64,000 nt of DNA, from positions 62,001-126,000 of the forward strand of contig NC_020888.1 of NCBI RefSeq assembly GCF_000355675.1, in the 5' to 3' direction. This document shows positions 44,759 through 54,119 of the stretch, in pieces. Position 1 is the first letter of the stretch, and every line of letters begins with the position of its first letter. Source of the stretch: Thalassolituus oleivorans MIL-1. Lineage in GTDB: Bacteria > Pseudomonadota > Gammaproteobacteria > Pseudomonadales > Oceanobacteraceae. The notes beneath the pieces were generated by a model, which saw only the letters and a program-made list of their open reading frames with translations, ran no database searches and was not told where the DNA came from. The position numbers were made by a program, and so were the translations under genes.

Positions 44759-45823
44759 TTAGCGTAAACGAGTGACTAGGCTCTGTGCTAACTCGTCAGC
44801 TAATAAATCAGCCACTTTTTCTGACGCTTTTTGTAGTGCCAGTTGTTTAATCCCTGATACTCCTTTTGCTTGCTTGCTAAAGGTACTGATGACCTTTCCT
44901 TGATCGTCACGCAAGATGACGCGACTGTTAGCAAATACGTATTGGTTACCCTCTTGTTCACGAGTATCTAATTGCGCACTTACTTCAAAGGTTAAGTCAG
45001 CATCGGCACTGTCGTTTAAACGTAATCCTTGTGTGGTCAGGGCTTCTATCAAGCCGCCACGCATAATTCTTGCGCCATCATCCAAAAGTACGAGATGTAC
45101 TTGCAGTTCTTTTAAAGCATTTAAAATGGCATCGCGATAAGCGGCCAATCCAGCATTTAATGCGGGGCGACGGCGTTCGGGGCTAATCAGTGCGTACTGA
45201 TCGGCTAATTGCGCACGCATAGCAAATTCGCTGAGCGCAGGTAGCCGCTGTTGTAGTTGCTTTAATCTGCTGCCGTTGGCTAGTGGCGTTGCCGCCATGG
45301 CATTGAGTTTTACTTCAACATCACTGATTTGTTGTTTAATGCGCGCCGCTGCTGCTACGCGATCAAGCTCTGCCAGTGCGTAGGCATACTTGTCGTCGAC
45401 GTAGGTTTTTACAATCGCAACTTCATCCAACTCGGCTTTTGGAATTTGACTTTTCACCACCTGACTTAGCGTTTGCTGCACGCGACTGGATTCGCCATTT
45501 AAGCGAAATTCCGTCGTGTCGTTGGTGTTTTGGCCACTGACTGTCACCTTAAGTTGGCTAACCAAGTCGGCCCGAGCAAGCTCGCCAGCACGTTGCACCG
45601 CTTGCGTCGGATTACCGTAGATTTCCATGCTGCCGATACCATAAGCCATACCGCTACGCTGTGGTGGCTGGGTCGTCCACGCCGGTAGACTGTTGGCTTG
45701 GATATGATCTTCGGGAACAACGCTGGTGTCCGACTTATTGGTCGCGCAGCCGTTTAGCAGCAGTCCTGATACAGCTAAGGCCATGCACAATGCATGGCAT
45801 TTAACAGGATGTGGAAGCGTCAT
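44759..45823 (-). CDS. LPP20-family lipoprotein
   Basis: 354 residues with a lipoprotein signal (lipobox LLNGC). The N-terminal part of the mature protein (LPAWTTQPPQRSGMAYGIGS, AVQRAGELARADLVSQLKV) matches the LPP20 fold. A helical segment and a C-terminal domain (RIMRGGLIEALTTQGLRL) follow. Outer-membrane-associated, molecular function unknown. It is the last gene of a three-gene lipoprotein operon with LpoB and a COG3014 protein; its start is three bases after the LpoB stop. The set suggests a role in cell-wall synthase control. Confidence 0.85.
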   Translation of the reverse strand: MTLPHPVKCHALCMALAVSGLLLNGCATNKSDTSVVPEDHIQANSLPAWTTQPPQRSGMAYGIGSMEIYGNPTQAVQRAGELARADLVSQLKVTVSGQNTNDTTEFRLNGESSRVQQTLSQVVKSQIPKAELDEVAIVKTYVDDKYAYALAELDRVAAAARIKQQISDVEVKLNAMAATPLANGSRLKQLQQRLPALSEFAMRAQLADQYALISPERRRPALNAGLAAYRDAILNALKELQVHLVLLDDGARIMRGGLIEALTTQGLRLNDSADADLTFEVSAQLDTREQEGNQYVFANSRVILRDDQGKVISTFSKQAKGVSGIKQLALQKASEKVADLLADELAQSLVTRLR

Positions 45824-45826
45824 GGT

Positions 45827-46429
45827 TTAGAGTCCGAATTTCGATTTTTCCTGAAGTTTCTGGATCTTCTTCTGGCCGTTCCACACTTCGAGGTTGGATT
45901 CCATATCGATCAGTTTCATATCGACTTGATAGAAAGTGACACGCTTTTTACCCACTTCATCGACGATGGAGTTGATGCTGCCAGACAGGGCGAAATCAGC
46001 GGCTTTTTCTTGGCCTTGCTGTTTGGCATCGGCAGAGTTTAGCTCTTGATCTTTACGTTCTTCACGTAACTCTGTGCGTTCTTCACCACCGGCCACAAAG
46101 CCTGCTTTACCAGAACGAATGACGGCGCGTTTGATGTCGTTTACAAAGGTGTCGATGGCAATATGTTCAGATGATTTATTGCTAATACGCTGAATAATCA
46201 CGGTCGGACGACGGTTATTACTCATTTCAAAATCACGCGCCCACGGGAAGGCCATCATGTCGGTGATCATTTCATTGGCCACCAGTTCAGAGTCTTTGGC
46301 GTTCCAGCGATCCGACAGAGCGATCTCTTCACTGGTATCAACACGAGATACTTTAGTGGCGCAGCCACTCATAAATACTGACGCGCCGATAACGGTTGCG
46401 GCAGTAACGATTGAAAGACGTTTTAGCAT
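45827..46429 (-). CDS. lpoB: Penicillin-binding-protein activator LpoB-like lipoprotein
   Basis: 200 residues from ATG 46429, which begins four bases after the preceding stop; a longer start would lie inside that gene. The lipobox is FMSGC. The mature domain has the LpoB pattern SELVANEMITDMMAFPW, RPTVIIQRISNKSSEHI, DIKRAVIRSGKAGFV and FALSGSINSIVDE. LpoB reaches from the outer membrane to activate PBP1B. This version has a Glu/Lys-rich insertion (EERTELREERKDQELN). Assignment as a true LpoB rather than a relative is probable but not certain. Confidence 0.85.
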   Translation of the reverse strand: MLKRLSIVTAATVIGASVFMSGCATKVSRVDTSEEIALSDRWNAKDSELVANEMITDMMAFPWARDFEMSNNRRPTVIIQRISNKSSEHIAIDTFVNDIKRAVIRSGKAGFVAGGEERTELREERKDQELNSADAKQQGQEKAADFALSGSINSIVDEVGKKRVTFYQVDMKLIDMESNLEVWNGQKKIQKLQEKSKFGL

Positions 46430-46433
46430 GACA

Positions 46434-48236
46434 TTATTCCTTTGATGGCAATGATCTGGTTGGTTTCTTTTCACTCACAATAGCTTTGTCATCATTTGTT
46501 GGTGCCGGTTCAGCGGCGCCGTCTGAGACAGTTCGTTGCGGTGGTTTTGCGGTGTTTGTTTCTGGCGTTGGTACAGCCGTAGAGCCGGTACTGGCGGCCA
46601 TTGAGCGCACCTGCCAAAGTTCAATATCGCCCGGCTTTAAGGTGAAGCGTTTGCTGTCGCGATAATGTTGCCCGTTTTTGATGTCAGAATCGAGGCTAAC
46701 TTGGTGTTCTCCGGGTTCTAAAAAAACGCGGCTAACACGAATATTGGCTGGTAGTAGTAACCAGCTACGGGTCTCGGCAGCGTCGGTTAGCTGTGCCGCT
46801 AATTTCCCTGCAAACGCTAAAAACCCCGAACTATCGCCGTTGCCGATAGATGCTGCTGTAATGGCTTTCAATGCCGAACGCGCCAGCGCTAACTGAATAT
46901 CTTTGCCTGAACGTACAATTTGCTCTTGTACCGCCATTTGCTCAGGACTGGCGGCTTCTAACATGGTCCACGATGCTCCATCGCTGCTTAACCGCGTGCT
47001 ACCGAGTATCTGCGGCGGCGAATAATAGGGCACGGTAATACGCATCGAGTTGCCCACTGCTTGGGTTAAGCCAATATTCTCTGCTTCGCGGTACAAGGGA
47101 CCGAGCGCAACGGTTTTGGTAAATAAGCGCAGTTCGTTGTTACGTACTGCGTTTAGATAGGCAGTGACTAATTGGTATACGCTCTTGTCGGCATAGAGCA
47201 ACCAAAACCAGGCCAACTGATCGGCTTCATAGCCGATAAAATAGGGCCGAATATTGAGAGATTTAAGGTTTGGATTAACCGATAACTCCAAGCTCATTTC
47301 TTTGCGTTGAGACACTAAGCCTTTATGTTCGATGACAATGAGTTGCGCTTTGCCATCGAGTGTATTCAGCTCGTTCTGGCGTACTTTTGATAAGTGTTTT
47401 TTGGCGAGCTGACGCCATTCATTATCGTAACCGCCTGCGGTGCGCATCATACGCACGGTGTCGAACCAAGCCTGTTCTTCCATGCCATCCGCTAGGCGGA
47501 ATTGCTTGGCATAGCCGGTACCGTAACTCGTTGCTGCGGTTTGATAGCTAATACGTGCATCGTCGTACTCGCCATTCATTTCAAAACTCAAACCCGATAA
47601 ATAGTGCGCCAACGCATCATCACGGTAGAGAAAATCGTCGTTATTTACCCAGTTACCGAGTAGCAGTTCGAATATACGCATGAGTTGATTAAAGGTTTGT
47701 TCTTTGGCATCGCTGGCTTGCTGATACGTCCCTAAACGAGTCTTGAGGTCGTTTAAACGAATAATCAGGCGTCGCGCTTCGATGCGTGCGCCCTCAATAG
47801 CATCGAGACGTTCGTTGCGAGTAAGTGCTAACTGCGCCAAACCAAAGTAGTTCAGTGCCTTGTAGTAATTGATTAATACTTTTTCGTAGTCGGCACCGCC
47901 ATAAGGGCCCTGGCGCGGATTGGTCATTAGCGTATAAAACGAGTTAGAAACGCTGATGGTATCGAGGCTTTCGCTAATTTGTGCAGCGCGTTCAAGTAGG
48001 TCGTTACTGGCAGCATAGTCGCCTTGTAGATGCTTAAGCACCCCCAGCTCGAGGTGATACAAGAGACGATCATTACCGTCGGGAGTTAGGCTGCTAGTAA
48101 TAATGGCTTCGGAGCCAGCATAGTCGCCTTGTTCAGCCTTCGTTAATGCGCCTTGAATACCTGCACCATAGGAAGCACAGCCTGTAATGCCTAGGCTTGT
48201 TAGCAATAGTAGTGATAGTAAGGGGGCGAACTTCAC
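46434..48236 (-). CDS. COG3014-family TPR lipoprotein
   Basis: About 600 residues. GTG 48236 is preferred: GGAG lies seven bases upstream and it gives a classic lipoprotein signal (KFAPLLSLLLLTSLGITGC). An upstream ATG at 48260 has no site. The N-terminal third has tetratricopeptide-like helices (LTKAEQGDYAGSEAIIT, LELGVLKHLQGDYAASNDLLERA). A later region (RSGKDIQLALARSALKAITAA) and a C-terminal beta segment follow, then a Pro/Thr/Lys-rich tail. COG3014 proteins are commonly encoded with LpoB and LPP20 lipoproteins, as here. Probably an outer-membrane scaffold linked to peptidoglycan synthesis. Confidence 0.82.
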   Translation of the reverse strand: MKFAPLLSLLLLTSLGITGCASYGAGIQGALTKAEQGDYAGSEAIITSSLTPDGNDRLLYHLELGVLKHLQGDYAASNDLLERAAQISESLDTISVSNSFYTLMTNPRQGPYGGADYEKVLINYYKALNYFGLAQLALTRNERLDAIEGARIEARRLIIRLNDLKTRLGTYQQASDAKEQTFNQLMRIFELLLGNWVNNDDFLYRDDALAHYLSGLSFEMNGEYDDARISYQTAATSYGTGYAKQFRLADGMEEQAWFDTVRMMRTAGGYDNEWRQLAKKHLSKVRQNELNTLDGKAQLIVIEHKGLVSQRKEMSLELSVNPNLKSLNIRPYFIGYEADQLAWFWLLYADKSVYQLVTAYLNAVRNNELRLFTKTVALGPLYREAENIGLTQAVGNSMRITVPYYSPPQILGSTRLSSDGASWTMLEAASPEQMAVQEQIVRSGKDIQLALARSALKAITAASIGNGDSSGFLAFAGKLAAQLTDAAETRSWLLLPANIRVSRVFLEPGEHQVSLDSDIKNGQHYRDSKRFTLKPGDIELWQVRSMAASTGSTAVPTPETNTAKPPQRTVSDGAAEPAPTNDDKAIVSEKKPTRSLPSKE

Positions 48237-48351
48237 GAACGATCTCCATGTGAATACCATCGAGTGTATCGGCTGAATTCAATTTTCGCTATCTTGTGAG
48301 CTTAATGAATAGGTATTTATAGATCATTATTCACAACAAGGAGACATCCTC

Positions 48352-49140
48352 ATGAGTGCTTCTGGAAAGCAGCCCGTCGTGTTAGTAGCTGGTACATTTT
48401 GTTATCCCGAAGCTTGGGATGCCATGAAGGCTGAGTTGGAACAGCGCGGTTTTGACGTGTATGCGCCGCCACTGCGTTATCACGACCTACCCATATTGGA
48501 AGGCTCGCGCAAAATGGCCGAGGTTAGCTTAACGGACTACGCCGATGATTTTGTCGAGTTGATTAAGACCCTAGAGAAACCACCGATTATCATCGGTTGG
48601 TCGATGGGGGGCTTGATCGCGCAGCTTGTCGCGCAACGAGTCGAACACGCGGGCCTAGTGCTGCTCTCGCCCGCGCCCGCTGCCAGTATGTTCGCAATGT
48701 ATCCCAGCATGCTGAGAATCTTCCAACATCACTTTGCGCGTTGGGCGTTTTGGCGCAAGCCCTTGATCCCAGAGTGGGAAACCTTTGTTTGGGGTACGGG
48801 GCATTTAACCCCTAAGCCATTAATGGCTGAGATCTTTGATCAACTAAAAGCTGAATCTGGCCGCGCTTATTTTGAAATGTCGATGTGGTTTTTAGATAAA
48901 ACCAAAGCCAGCAAAGTGTATCCCGAGCGTATTAAAGGCCCGGTACTGGTGATTGCGGGTGAATCTGATCGAATTGTTAGAACCCCCATTAGCCGCCGCA
49001 CAGCAGCGCGTTACACCAATAGCGAATTTATCGGTTTAGTGAATATGGATCATATGCTTGTGGTCGGGGAAGGTTTACAGCGGGTGATGGGCAAGCTCGA
49101 CCCTTGGTTGGCTGCGCATGGATTTAATGCCGCTAACTAA
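48352..49140 (+). CDS. Alpha/beta hydrolase
   Basis: 262 residues, cytosolic; ATG 48352 follows AAGGAG. The fold shows VVLVAGTFCYPEAWD (oxyanion region), nucleophile Ser in IIGWSMGGLIAQL, Asp in IAGESDRIV and His in NMDHMLVV. It should cleave an ester, lactone or amide of a small molecule; the substrate is unknown. Followed by a terminator hairpin shared with the convergent yheV gene. Confidence 0.9.
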   Translation: MSASGKQPVVLVAGTFCYPEAWDAMKAELEQRGFDVYAPPLRYHDLPILEGSRKMAEVSLTDYADDFVELIKTLEKPPIIIGWSMGGLIAQLVAQRVEHAGLVLLSPAPAASMFAMYPSMLRIFQHHFARWAFWRKPLIPEWETFVWGTGHLTPKPLMAEIFDQLKAESGRAYFEMSMWFLDKTKASKVYPERIKGPVLVIAGESDRIVRTPISRRTAARYTNSEFIGLVNMDHMLVVGEGLQRVMGKLDPWLAAHGFNAAN

Positions 49141-49156
49141 GATTTAGCGGTTTAAC

Positions 49157-49186
49157 AATAGCGACTGAGTTTATTCAGTCGCTATT
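49157..49186. terminator. Terminator hairpin between hydrolase and yheV
   Basis: AATAGCGACTGA and TCAGTCGCTATT form a 12-bp stem with a six-base loop between convergent genes; T and A runs are short. Confidence 0.8.
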
Positions 49187-49199
49187 TGAAATTGCTTAA

Positions 49200-49463
49200 T
49201 TACTTTTTCGGATTTAATCCCAAAATCCTAAGCGGCTGCTCACCTTCATCGAGAATCGCTTTGCCATCCGGTGTTACGCGGGTAACGATCTCTTTTGCTT
49301 GATCTTCGACCGCCTGTTCACTGGTGGTTTGGCTATAACCGCAACTCACGCATTCGCGAACTTCTTCGCCCTCGTCGTTGGTAAACATCACGGTTTTATC
49401 CATTTCTGCGCATTTGGGGCACACGGCCCCAGCAATAAAGCGGCGTTTTCTTACGGTTGTCAT
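49200..49463 (-). CDS. yheV: YheV-family zinc-ribbon protein
   Basis: 87 residues. It starts with TTVRKRRFIAGAVCPKC and has a second cysteine pair in RECVSCGYS, a four-Cys zinc ribbon. The C-terminal end is PLRILGLNPKK. Matches YheV (DUF2387). Function unknown. The start codon shares a base with the stop of prlC, indicating coupling, as in many gammaproteobacteria. Confidence 0.88.
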   Translation of the reverse strand: MTTVRKRRFIAGAVCPKCAEMDKTVMFTNDEGEEVRECVSCGYSQTTSEQAVEDQAKEIVTRVTPDGKAILDEGEQPLRILGLNPKK

Positions 49464-51541
49464 TACGCTGCTTCCTCACCCAAGATACCGCAATGACGCA
49501 GTAGCGGCTCCACCGATGGTGCACGGCCACGGAAGTTTTCGAACAGTTCCGCAGCATCACGGCTACCGCCTTGGCTTAAAATTTCACGCAAGAAGCGTTC
49601 GCCGGTTTCGCGGTTAAAAATGCCTTCTTCTTCAAAACTTGAAAACGCATCGGCACTTAATACTTCGGCCCATTTATACGAGTAATAACCCGCGGCATAA
49701 CCACCGGCAAAGATATGGCTAAAGCTGTGTTGGAAACGGTTGAACTCGACCGTTGGTACAACAGTAACGCTCTTACGCACGTCGGTAATAATGGTTGCCG
49801 CATCCACTGGGTTAGCGGCGGTATGTTCGCGATGCAAGCGCATATCGAAAATCGAGAATTCGATTTGGCGCATGGTCATCATGGCGCTTTGGAAATTCTT
49901 TGCCGCAAGTAATTTATCCAATAATTCTTGTGGCAGTGGTTCGCCGGTTTGATAATGGCCAGAAATAAAGGCGAGGGCTTCTGGTTCGTAGCACCAGTTC
50001 TCCATAAATTGACTAGGCAGTTCAACCGCATCCCAAGCAACACCATTAATACCACTGACACCGGCAACGTCGATTTCGGTCATCATGTGATGTAACCCAT
50101 GACCAAATTCGTGAAAGAGCGTGGTTAATTCATCGTGAGTTAATAGTGCGGGAGTATCGCCTACCGCAGGCGAGAAATTGCAGACCAAATAGGCAACTGG
50201 GGTTTGTATGCCATCTTGGGTAGTACGACGAATACGGCAGTCGTCCATCCATGCGCCACCACGCTTTTTCGCACGGGCGTATAAATCGAGATAAAAGGCG
50301 GCGATTTTTGCGCCGTCTTTGTGTACTTCAAAGTAACGGGCGTCGGGGTGATAGGTATCGAAGTCTTTAATCTCAACAAATTCAATACCGTATAAACGGG
50401 TTACCGTTTCAAACATGCCTTTGATGACGGTATCGACCGGTAGGTAAGGGCGGATATCTTCTTGCGAGATGCTGTAGCGTTGTTGGCGCAGCTTCTCGGA
50501 GGCGAAGGTAATATCCCAAGGTTTTAATTCCGTTAAGCCCAAAGTCTCGGCGGCATAGGCAGAGAGTTCAGCAAATTCACGTTCGGCTTGCGGTTTCGCT
50601 TTGGTGGCTAAATCATCTAAGAAATCCAACACTTCTTGCGCAGAGCCTGCCATCTTCGTGGCAACTGAATATTCAGAGTAGTTTTCGAAGCCCAGCAAGG
50701 TAGCGAGTTCGTAACGTAAATCGAGAATTTCGTTCATTACCGCGCTGTTATCAAACTCACCGGCATTTGGGCCTTGCTCCGAAGCGCGCGTAACAAACGC
50801 GGTGTACAGCTCTTGGCGCAACTCGCGGTTATCGGCGTAGCTCATAATTGGCATATACGACGGGAAGTCGAGGGTGATGACATAGCCGTCAAGGTCGCGT
50901 TGTTGTGCTTGCTGCTGCAACAAACCCAACGCGCTTTCGGGTAAACCGGCCAGTTCACTGACATCAGTGATTTGCTTGCTCCACGCTTGGGTCGCGTCTA
51001 ACACGTTCTCGCCAAATTTACTGGTCAGCTCGGATAAGCGCTTTTGAATCTCGCCATAACGGGTTTTCTTGTCGCCGGATAAATCGACACCGGCCAAACG
51101 GAAATCACGCAGTTCGTGTTCAATCGAGGTTTGTTGCGCTTTCGATAGGTTGGCAAACTCTGGGCTATTACGCAGTGCTTCGAAGGCTTTAAACAACTCG
51201 GTATTTTGGCCGATTTCAGTACTATATTGGCTCCATAACGGTAAGCATGCGTTGTAAGCATCGCGTAGCTCATCGCTGTTTTTAACCCCATTTAAATGGC
51301 CAACCGGCGACCACGCTTGGCTAAGTTCGTCATTCCAGGCTTCTAACGGCAGCACCAAAGATTCCCAGGTTGGGTTAGTAAGGCCTTGCAGCAAATTATT
51401 AATGCGCTCGCGGTTGGTGTTTAGGCGTTGCTCGATGGCAGGCAGAACATGCTCCGGCTTGATCGCAGAAAACGGTGGTAGGGCGTGCTCTTGCAGTAAT
51501 GGATTGGATGACGCATGAGCACTAGAAACAGGGTTAGACAT
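49463..51541 (-). CDS. prlC: Oligopeptidase A (M3 family)
   Basis: 692 residues from ATG 51541 (GGAAG upstream); an in-frame start 15 codons earlier overlaps the divergent gene and is less likely. The zinc site HEFGHGLHHMM follows LLTHDELTTLF, with the downstream Glu near GVAWDAVELPSQFMENW. The soluble metallopeptidase degrades peptides, including signal-peptide remnants. Length matches E. coli PrlC. Co-transcribed with yheV. Confidence 0.96.
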   Translation of the reverse strand: MSNPVSSAHASSNPLLQEHALPPFSAIKPEHVLPAIEQRLNTNRERINNLLQGLTNPTWESLVLPLEAWNDELSQAWSPVGHLNGVKNSDELRDAYNACLPLWSQYSTEIGQNTELFKAFEALRNSPEFANLSKAQQTSIEHELRDFRLAGVDLSGDKKTRYGEIQKRLSELTSKFGENVLDATQAWSKQITDVSELAGLPESALGLLQQQAQQRDLDGYVITLDFPSYMPIMSYADNRELRQELYTAFVTRASEQGPNAGEFDNSAVMNEILDLRYELATLLGFENYSEYSVATKMAGSAQEVLDFLDDLATKAKPQAEREFAELSAYAAETLGLTELKPWDITFASEKLRQQRYSISQEDIRPYLPVDTVIKGMFETVTRLYGIEFVEIKDFDTYHPDARYFEVHKDGAKIAAFYLDLYARAKKRGGAWMDDCRIRRTTQDGIQTPVAYLVCNFSPAVGDTPALLTHDELTTLFHEFGHGLHHMMTEIDVAGVSGINGVAWDAVELPSQFMENWCYEPEALAFISGHYQTGEPLPQELLDKLLAAKNFQSAMMTMRQIEFSIFDMRLHREHTAANPVDAATIITDVRKSVTVVPTVEFNRFQHSFSHIFAGGYAAGYYSYKWAEVLSADAFSSFEEEGIFNRETGERFLREILSQGGSRDAAELFENFRGRAPSVEPLLRHCGILGEEAA

Positions 51542-51619
51542 GAAGAACTTCCAAAGCGGTGGCAATAGATAGAGTATTTGGGTCAAATACTAAAAATACA
51601 ACCAGAGTCGGAGCGAAAT

Positions 51620-52189
51620 ATGAGCGATCAAAGCGGCAAACTGCTCACCAGCGTGCGCACTTATCAAGGTATTAGCCCAAAACTCGGTGAACGCGTCTTT
51701 GTCGATCGCAGCTCAGTGATCATTGGTGACGTAGAATTGGGCGACGACTGCTCAGTCTGGCCGTTGGCTGTGATTCGCGGCGACATGCATCACATTCGTA
51801 TTGGCGCACGCACCAGCGTACAAGACGGCTCGGTGCTGCACATCACCCATGCTTCTGACTACAACCCCGGTGGCTATCCGCTGATTATCGGCGACGACGT
51901 CACCATCGGCCACCAAGCCATGTTGCACGGCTGCACCATCGGCAATCGCGTATTAATCGGCATGAAATCCATGATTATGGACGGTGCAATTGTCGAAGAC
52001 GAAGTCATCGTCGCCGCCGGAGCGACTGTTTCTCCGGGTAAAGTGCTCGAAAGCGGCTTTGTGTATATGGGCACCCCAGCGAAAAAAGTCCGCCCGATTA
52101 CCGAAAAAGAACGCAGTTTTTTTACCTATGGTGCAGGGAATTATGTGCGGCTGAAAGATAAGCATCTGGCTGAAGGGTATGATAGGTGA
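51620..52189 (+). CDS. Gamma-carbonic-anhydrase family protein (YrdA-like)
   Basis: 189 residues from ATG 51620, with GGAG upstream; a start 14 codons earlier overlaps prlC's leader. Left-handed beta-helix hexapeptide repeats (VIIGDVELGDDCSVWPLAVI, VTIGHQAMLHGC, VLIGMKSMIMDGA) carry the zinc histidines in LHITH and IGHQAMLHGC. Members bind zinc and may hydrate CO2, though many lack proven activity. Divergent from prlC. Confidence 0.93.
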   Translation: MSDQSGKLLTSVRTYQGISPKLGERVFVDRSSVIIGDVELGDDCSVWPLAVIRGDMHHIRIGARTSVQDGSVLHITHASDYNPGGYPLIIGDDVTIGHQAMLHGCTIGNRVLIGMKSMIMDGAIVEDEVIVAAGATVSPGKVLESGFVYMGTPAKKVRPITEKERSFFTYGAGNYVRLKDKHLAEGYDR

Positions 52190-52210
52190 GTTAAATCTGC
52201 ATGTTATAAA

Positions 52211-52238
52211 AGAAAAAAGCTCGGCGTGCAGCCGAGCT
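52211..52238 (-). terminator. Terminator of the VOC operon
   Basis: On the minus strand AGCTCGGC-TGCAC-GCCGAGCT runs into TTTTTTC, about 30 bp after the VOC gene stop. Confidence 0.85.
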
Positions 52239-52268
52239 AAATCAGGAAAATAAACCGAAAATTAAAAA

Positions 52269-52637
52269 CTACTCCGGCAAATGACACACCGCCTCAATAT
52301 TATGCCCATCCGGATCTAACACAAACGCACCGTAGTAATTCGGGTGGTAGATTTCTCGAATGCCCGGTGCGCCATTGTCTTTCGCACCGGCATCGAGTGC
52401 GGCTTGGTAAAACTGTCGCACTTGTTCGCGATTTTCGGCTTTAAAGGCAATGTGCATAGGGGCGTGAACCGCTGCGCCTTCGCCTAGCCAAAAATCGGGT
52501 TTTCCTTGTTGGCCAAAACCACCCCAGCCTTGTACTTCGAGCACGAGTTCGGCGCCGAGTGGCTTTAGTGCTTTTAGATAAAACTCTTTGCTTCGTTGGT
52601 AATTACTAACGGCAATGCCCATATGATCAATAAACAT
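52269..52637 (-). CDS. VOC/glyoxalase-family protein
   Basis: 122 residues from ATG 52637 (AGGTGA upstream). Two beta-alpha-beta-beta-beta halves: DHMGIAVSNYQRSKEFYLKAL with metal His, and MHIAFKAENREQVRQFYQAAL, ending GAFVLDPDGHNIEAVCH with the metal Glu. It is a lyase, dioxygenase or resistance-type protein; substrate not deducible. It follows the monooxygenase-like gene by nine bases. Confidence 0.9.
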   Translation of the reverse strand: MFIDHMGIAVSNYQRSKEFYLKALKPLGAELVLEVQGWGGFGQQGKPDFWLGEGAAVHAPMHIAFKAENREQVRQFYQAALDAGAKDNGAPGIREIYHPNYYGAFVLDPDGHNIEAVCHLPE

Positions 52638-52646
52638 AATTCTCAC

Positions 52647-52997
52647 CTAGTTTGTTAGATTCCAGTGTTTTATGACTTGGTAATGCGCCGGTGGTGCGGC
52701 ATTGGGGTCGTCCATTTCTTGCATCATAGCGAAGTATTTAAGGCAAAAAGGTGACTGCATAATGCTGTGACCTGCTTGGGCGGCGGCCTGCTCCGACTGC
52801 CAAAAGACCAGATCAACCCATTGGTTGTCTTTACCTTTTAGTAGTTGACGTTGCAAATAGCCGGGTTGTTGTTTGAGAAATTGGGTTTCAACGTCGGTGG
52901 CTGCCTGTATTAGATCACTTTCATCGATACCGTCTTTCAGGGTGTAGGGCGCCCATTCGATGGTGCGATTTGCGCTGGATTGTTGTTGGTTTGGCAT
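52647..52997 (-). CDS. Antibiotic-biosynthesis-monooxygenase-like (dimeric alpha/beta barrel) protein
   Basis: 116 residues. IEWAPYTLKDGIDESDLIQA, QFLKQQPGYLQRQLLKGKD and WVDLVFWQSEQAAAQAG fit the ferredoxin-like dimeric alpha/beta barrel of small monooxygenase-like proteins. Function unknown. It forms a pair with the VOC gene downstream and is divergent from a WYL-type regulator, which probably controls it. Confidence 0.75.
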   Translation of the reverse strand: MPNQQQSSANRTIEWAPYTLKDGIDESDLIQAATDVETQFLKQQPGYLQRQLLKGKDNQWVDLVFWQSEQAAAQAGHSIMQSPFCLKYFAMMQEMDDPNAAPPAHYQVIKHWNLTN

Positions 52998-53095
52998 TGG
53001 TTGCTCCTTGTTTAATCAATGTGGTTAGGAGTACTCAGTGTGGTTATAACTATGACAAGATATGGCACAGTTGATGACACTATGGAGTGATAAAT

Positions 53096-53809
53096 TTGCA
53101 TCCATCAGATCGTTTGCAGCAATTACTGGTGTTGTTGCGCACGAAAGAATCGTTCACCGCACAGCGTCTTGCTGAGGAGTTAGGCGTTAGCCTGCGTACT
53201 TTGATGCGAGACGTTGCGCGTCTGCGCGAGCAGGGCTACCCGATTGAAAGCGATACGGGGCGTGGTGGTGGACTGCGTTTACATAAGCGTTTTGGTATTG
53301 GCCGCATTAATTTAAAACCCAGCGAGATTTTAGATTTGTTGCTGGCGCTTAGTGTGATGGAGAAATTACCGTCGCCTTTGTTGTTAACCCAGTTGAGCTC
53401 GGTTAAGCATAAATTATTGGCAGCGCTGCCCGAGGCGGCTAGACCGCAACTCAGTCAATTACGCCGCCGTATTTGGGTGGGGAATCCGGCGTCAGATACG
53501 GTACAGCAAACGTATCAGGCCGATAACGCGCCGGGACGTGAGTTCTTAGAGGCGTTTTTCAATCAGAATCTGTTGTCTATTCGTTATCAACGTGAGGACG
53601 GTGAAATCAGCGAACGTTCGATTGAGCCGCATTATCTATTTTTGAACTGGCCGGTTTGGTATGTGTTTGCTTGGGATCACTTACGCCTAGATACGCGTAT
53701 TTTTCGTCTGGATCGGATGGCGGTGTTAGCTGCCAGCCGCGAGCATTTTAACTTGCGCCCAGAAACGGATTTCTGCGATTGGTTGCAGCGCTTTGGGCAG
53801 GGTATTTAA
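53096..53809 (+). CDS. HTH/WYL-domain transcriptional regulator (YafY-like)
   Basis: 237 residues from TTG 53096, eight bases after GGAG; a GTG at 53087 in the same frame is the alternative. N-terminal HTH_11 (LAEELGVSLRTLMRDVARLREQGYPIESD, then GRGGGLRLHKR) and a C-terminal WYL region (LLSIRYQREDGEISERSIEPHYLFLNWPVWYVFAWDH). WYL domains sense ligands, often nucleotides. It likely controls the divergent monooxygenase-like/VOC pair; the short shared intergenic region supports this. Confidence 0.88.
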   Translation: MHPSDRLQQLLVLLRTKESFTAQRLAEELGVSLRTLMRDVARLREQGYPIESDTGRGGGLRLHKRFGIGRINLKPSEILDLLLALSVMEKLPSPLLLTQLSSVKHKLLAALPEAARPQLSQLRRRIWVGNPASDTVQQTYQADNAPGREFLEAFFNQNLLSIRYQREDGEISERSIEPHYLFLNWPVWYVFAWDHLRLDTRIFRLDRMAVLAASREHFNLRPETDFCDWLQRFGQGI

Positions 53810-54119
53810 TATCTCAGATTTGTTGATTCAAGAATCAGTCAAAACATACTAAAATAAGATGCCAAGCACGCCATGTGTGGTTTTTGGCGTGTCATGGCTA
53901 ACAGCCTAGTGTGGCAAATATTTTTCTGTGTTCTATGTAAGTGCATGAATACCAGTCTCATTCCATGCAATCGGAACTTTGTTTACGCCAAAATGTCGTG
54001 GTGAACATTTTTTAGAGGTTGCAGCGCAATAGATATTGGTGTTTTGTGTTGGTTTATCTCGTCTGTCGTGCTGCGGTACCGCGAATACCAACCTTAACAA
54101 TCATCTAAGGGATTAGATT
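53810..54119. other. Non-coding gap before the cytochrome/P450 pair
   Basis: 310 bp. It contains an inverted repeat CACGCC/GGCGTG (about 53868-53889) with a T-rich loop and a smaller TGATT/AATCA dyad near 53822-53837, which could end the regulator transcript or be operators. AAGGGA precedes ATG 54120. No coding potential seen. Confidence 0.5.
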
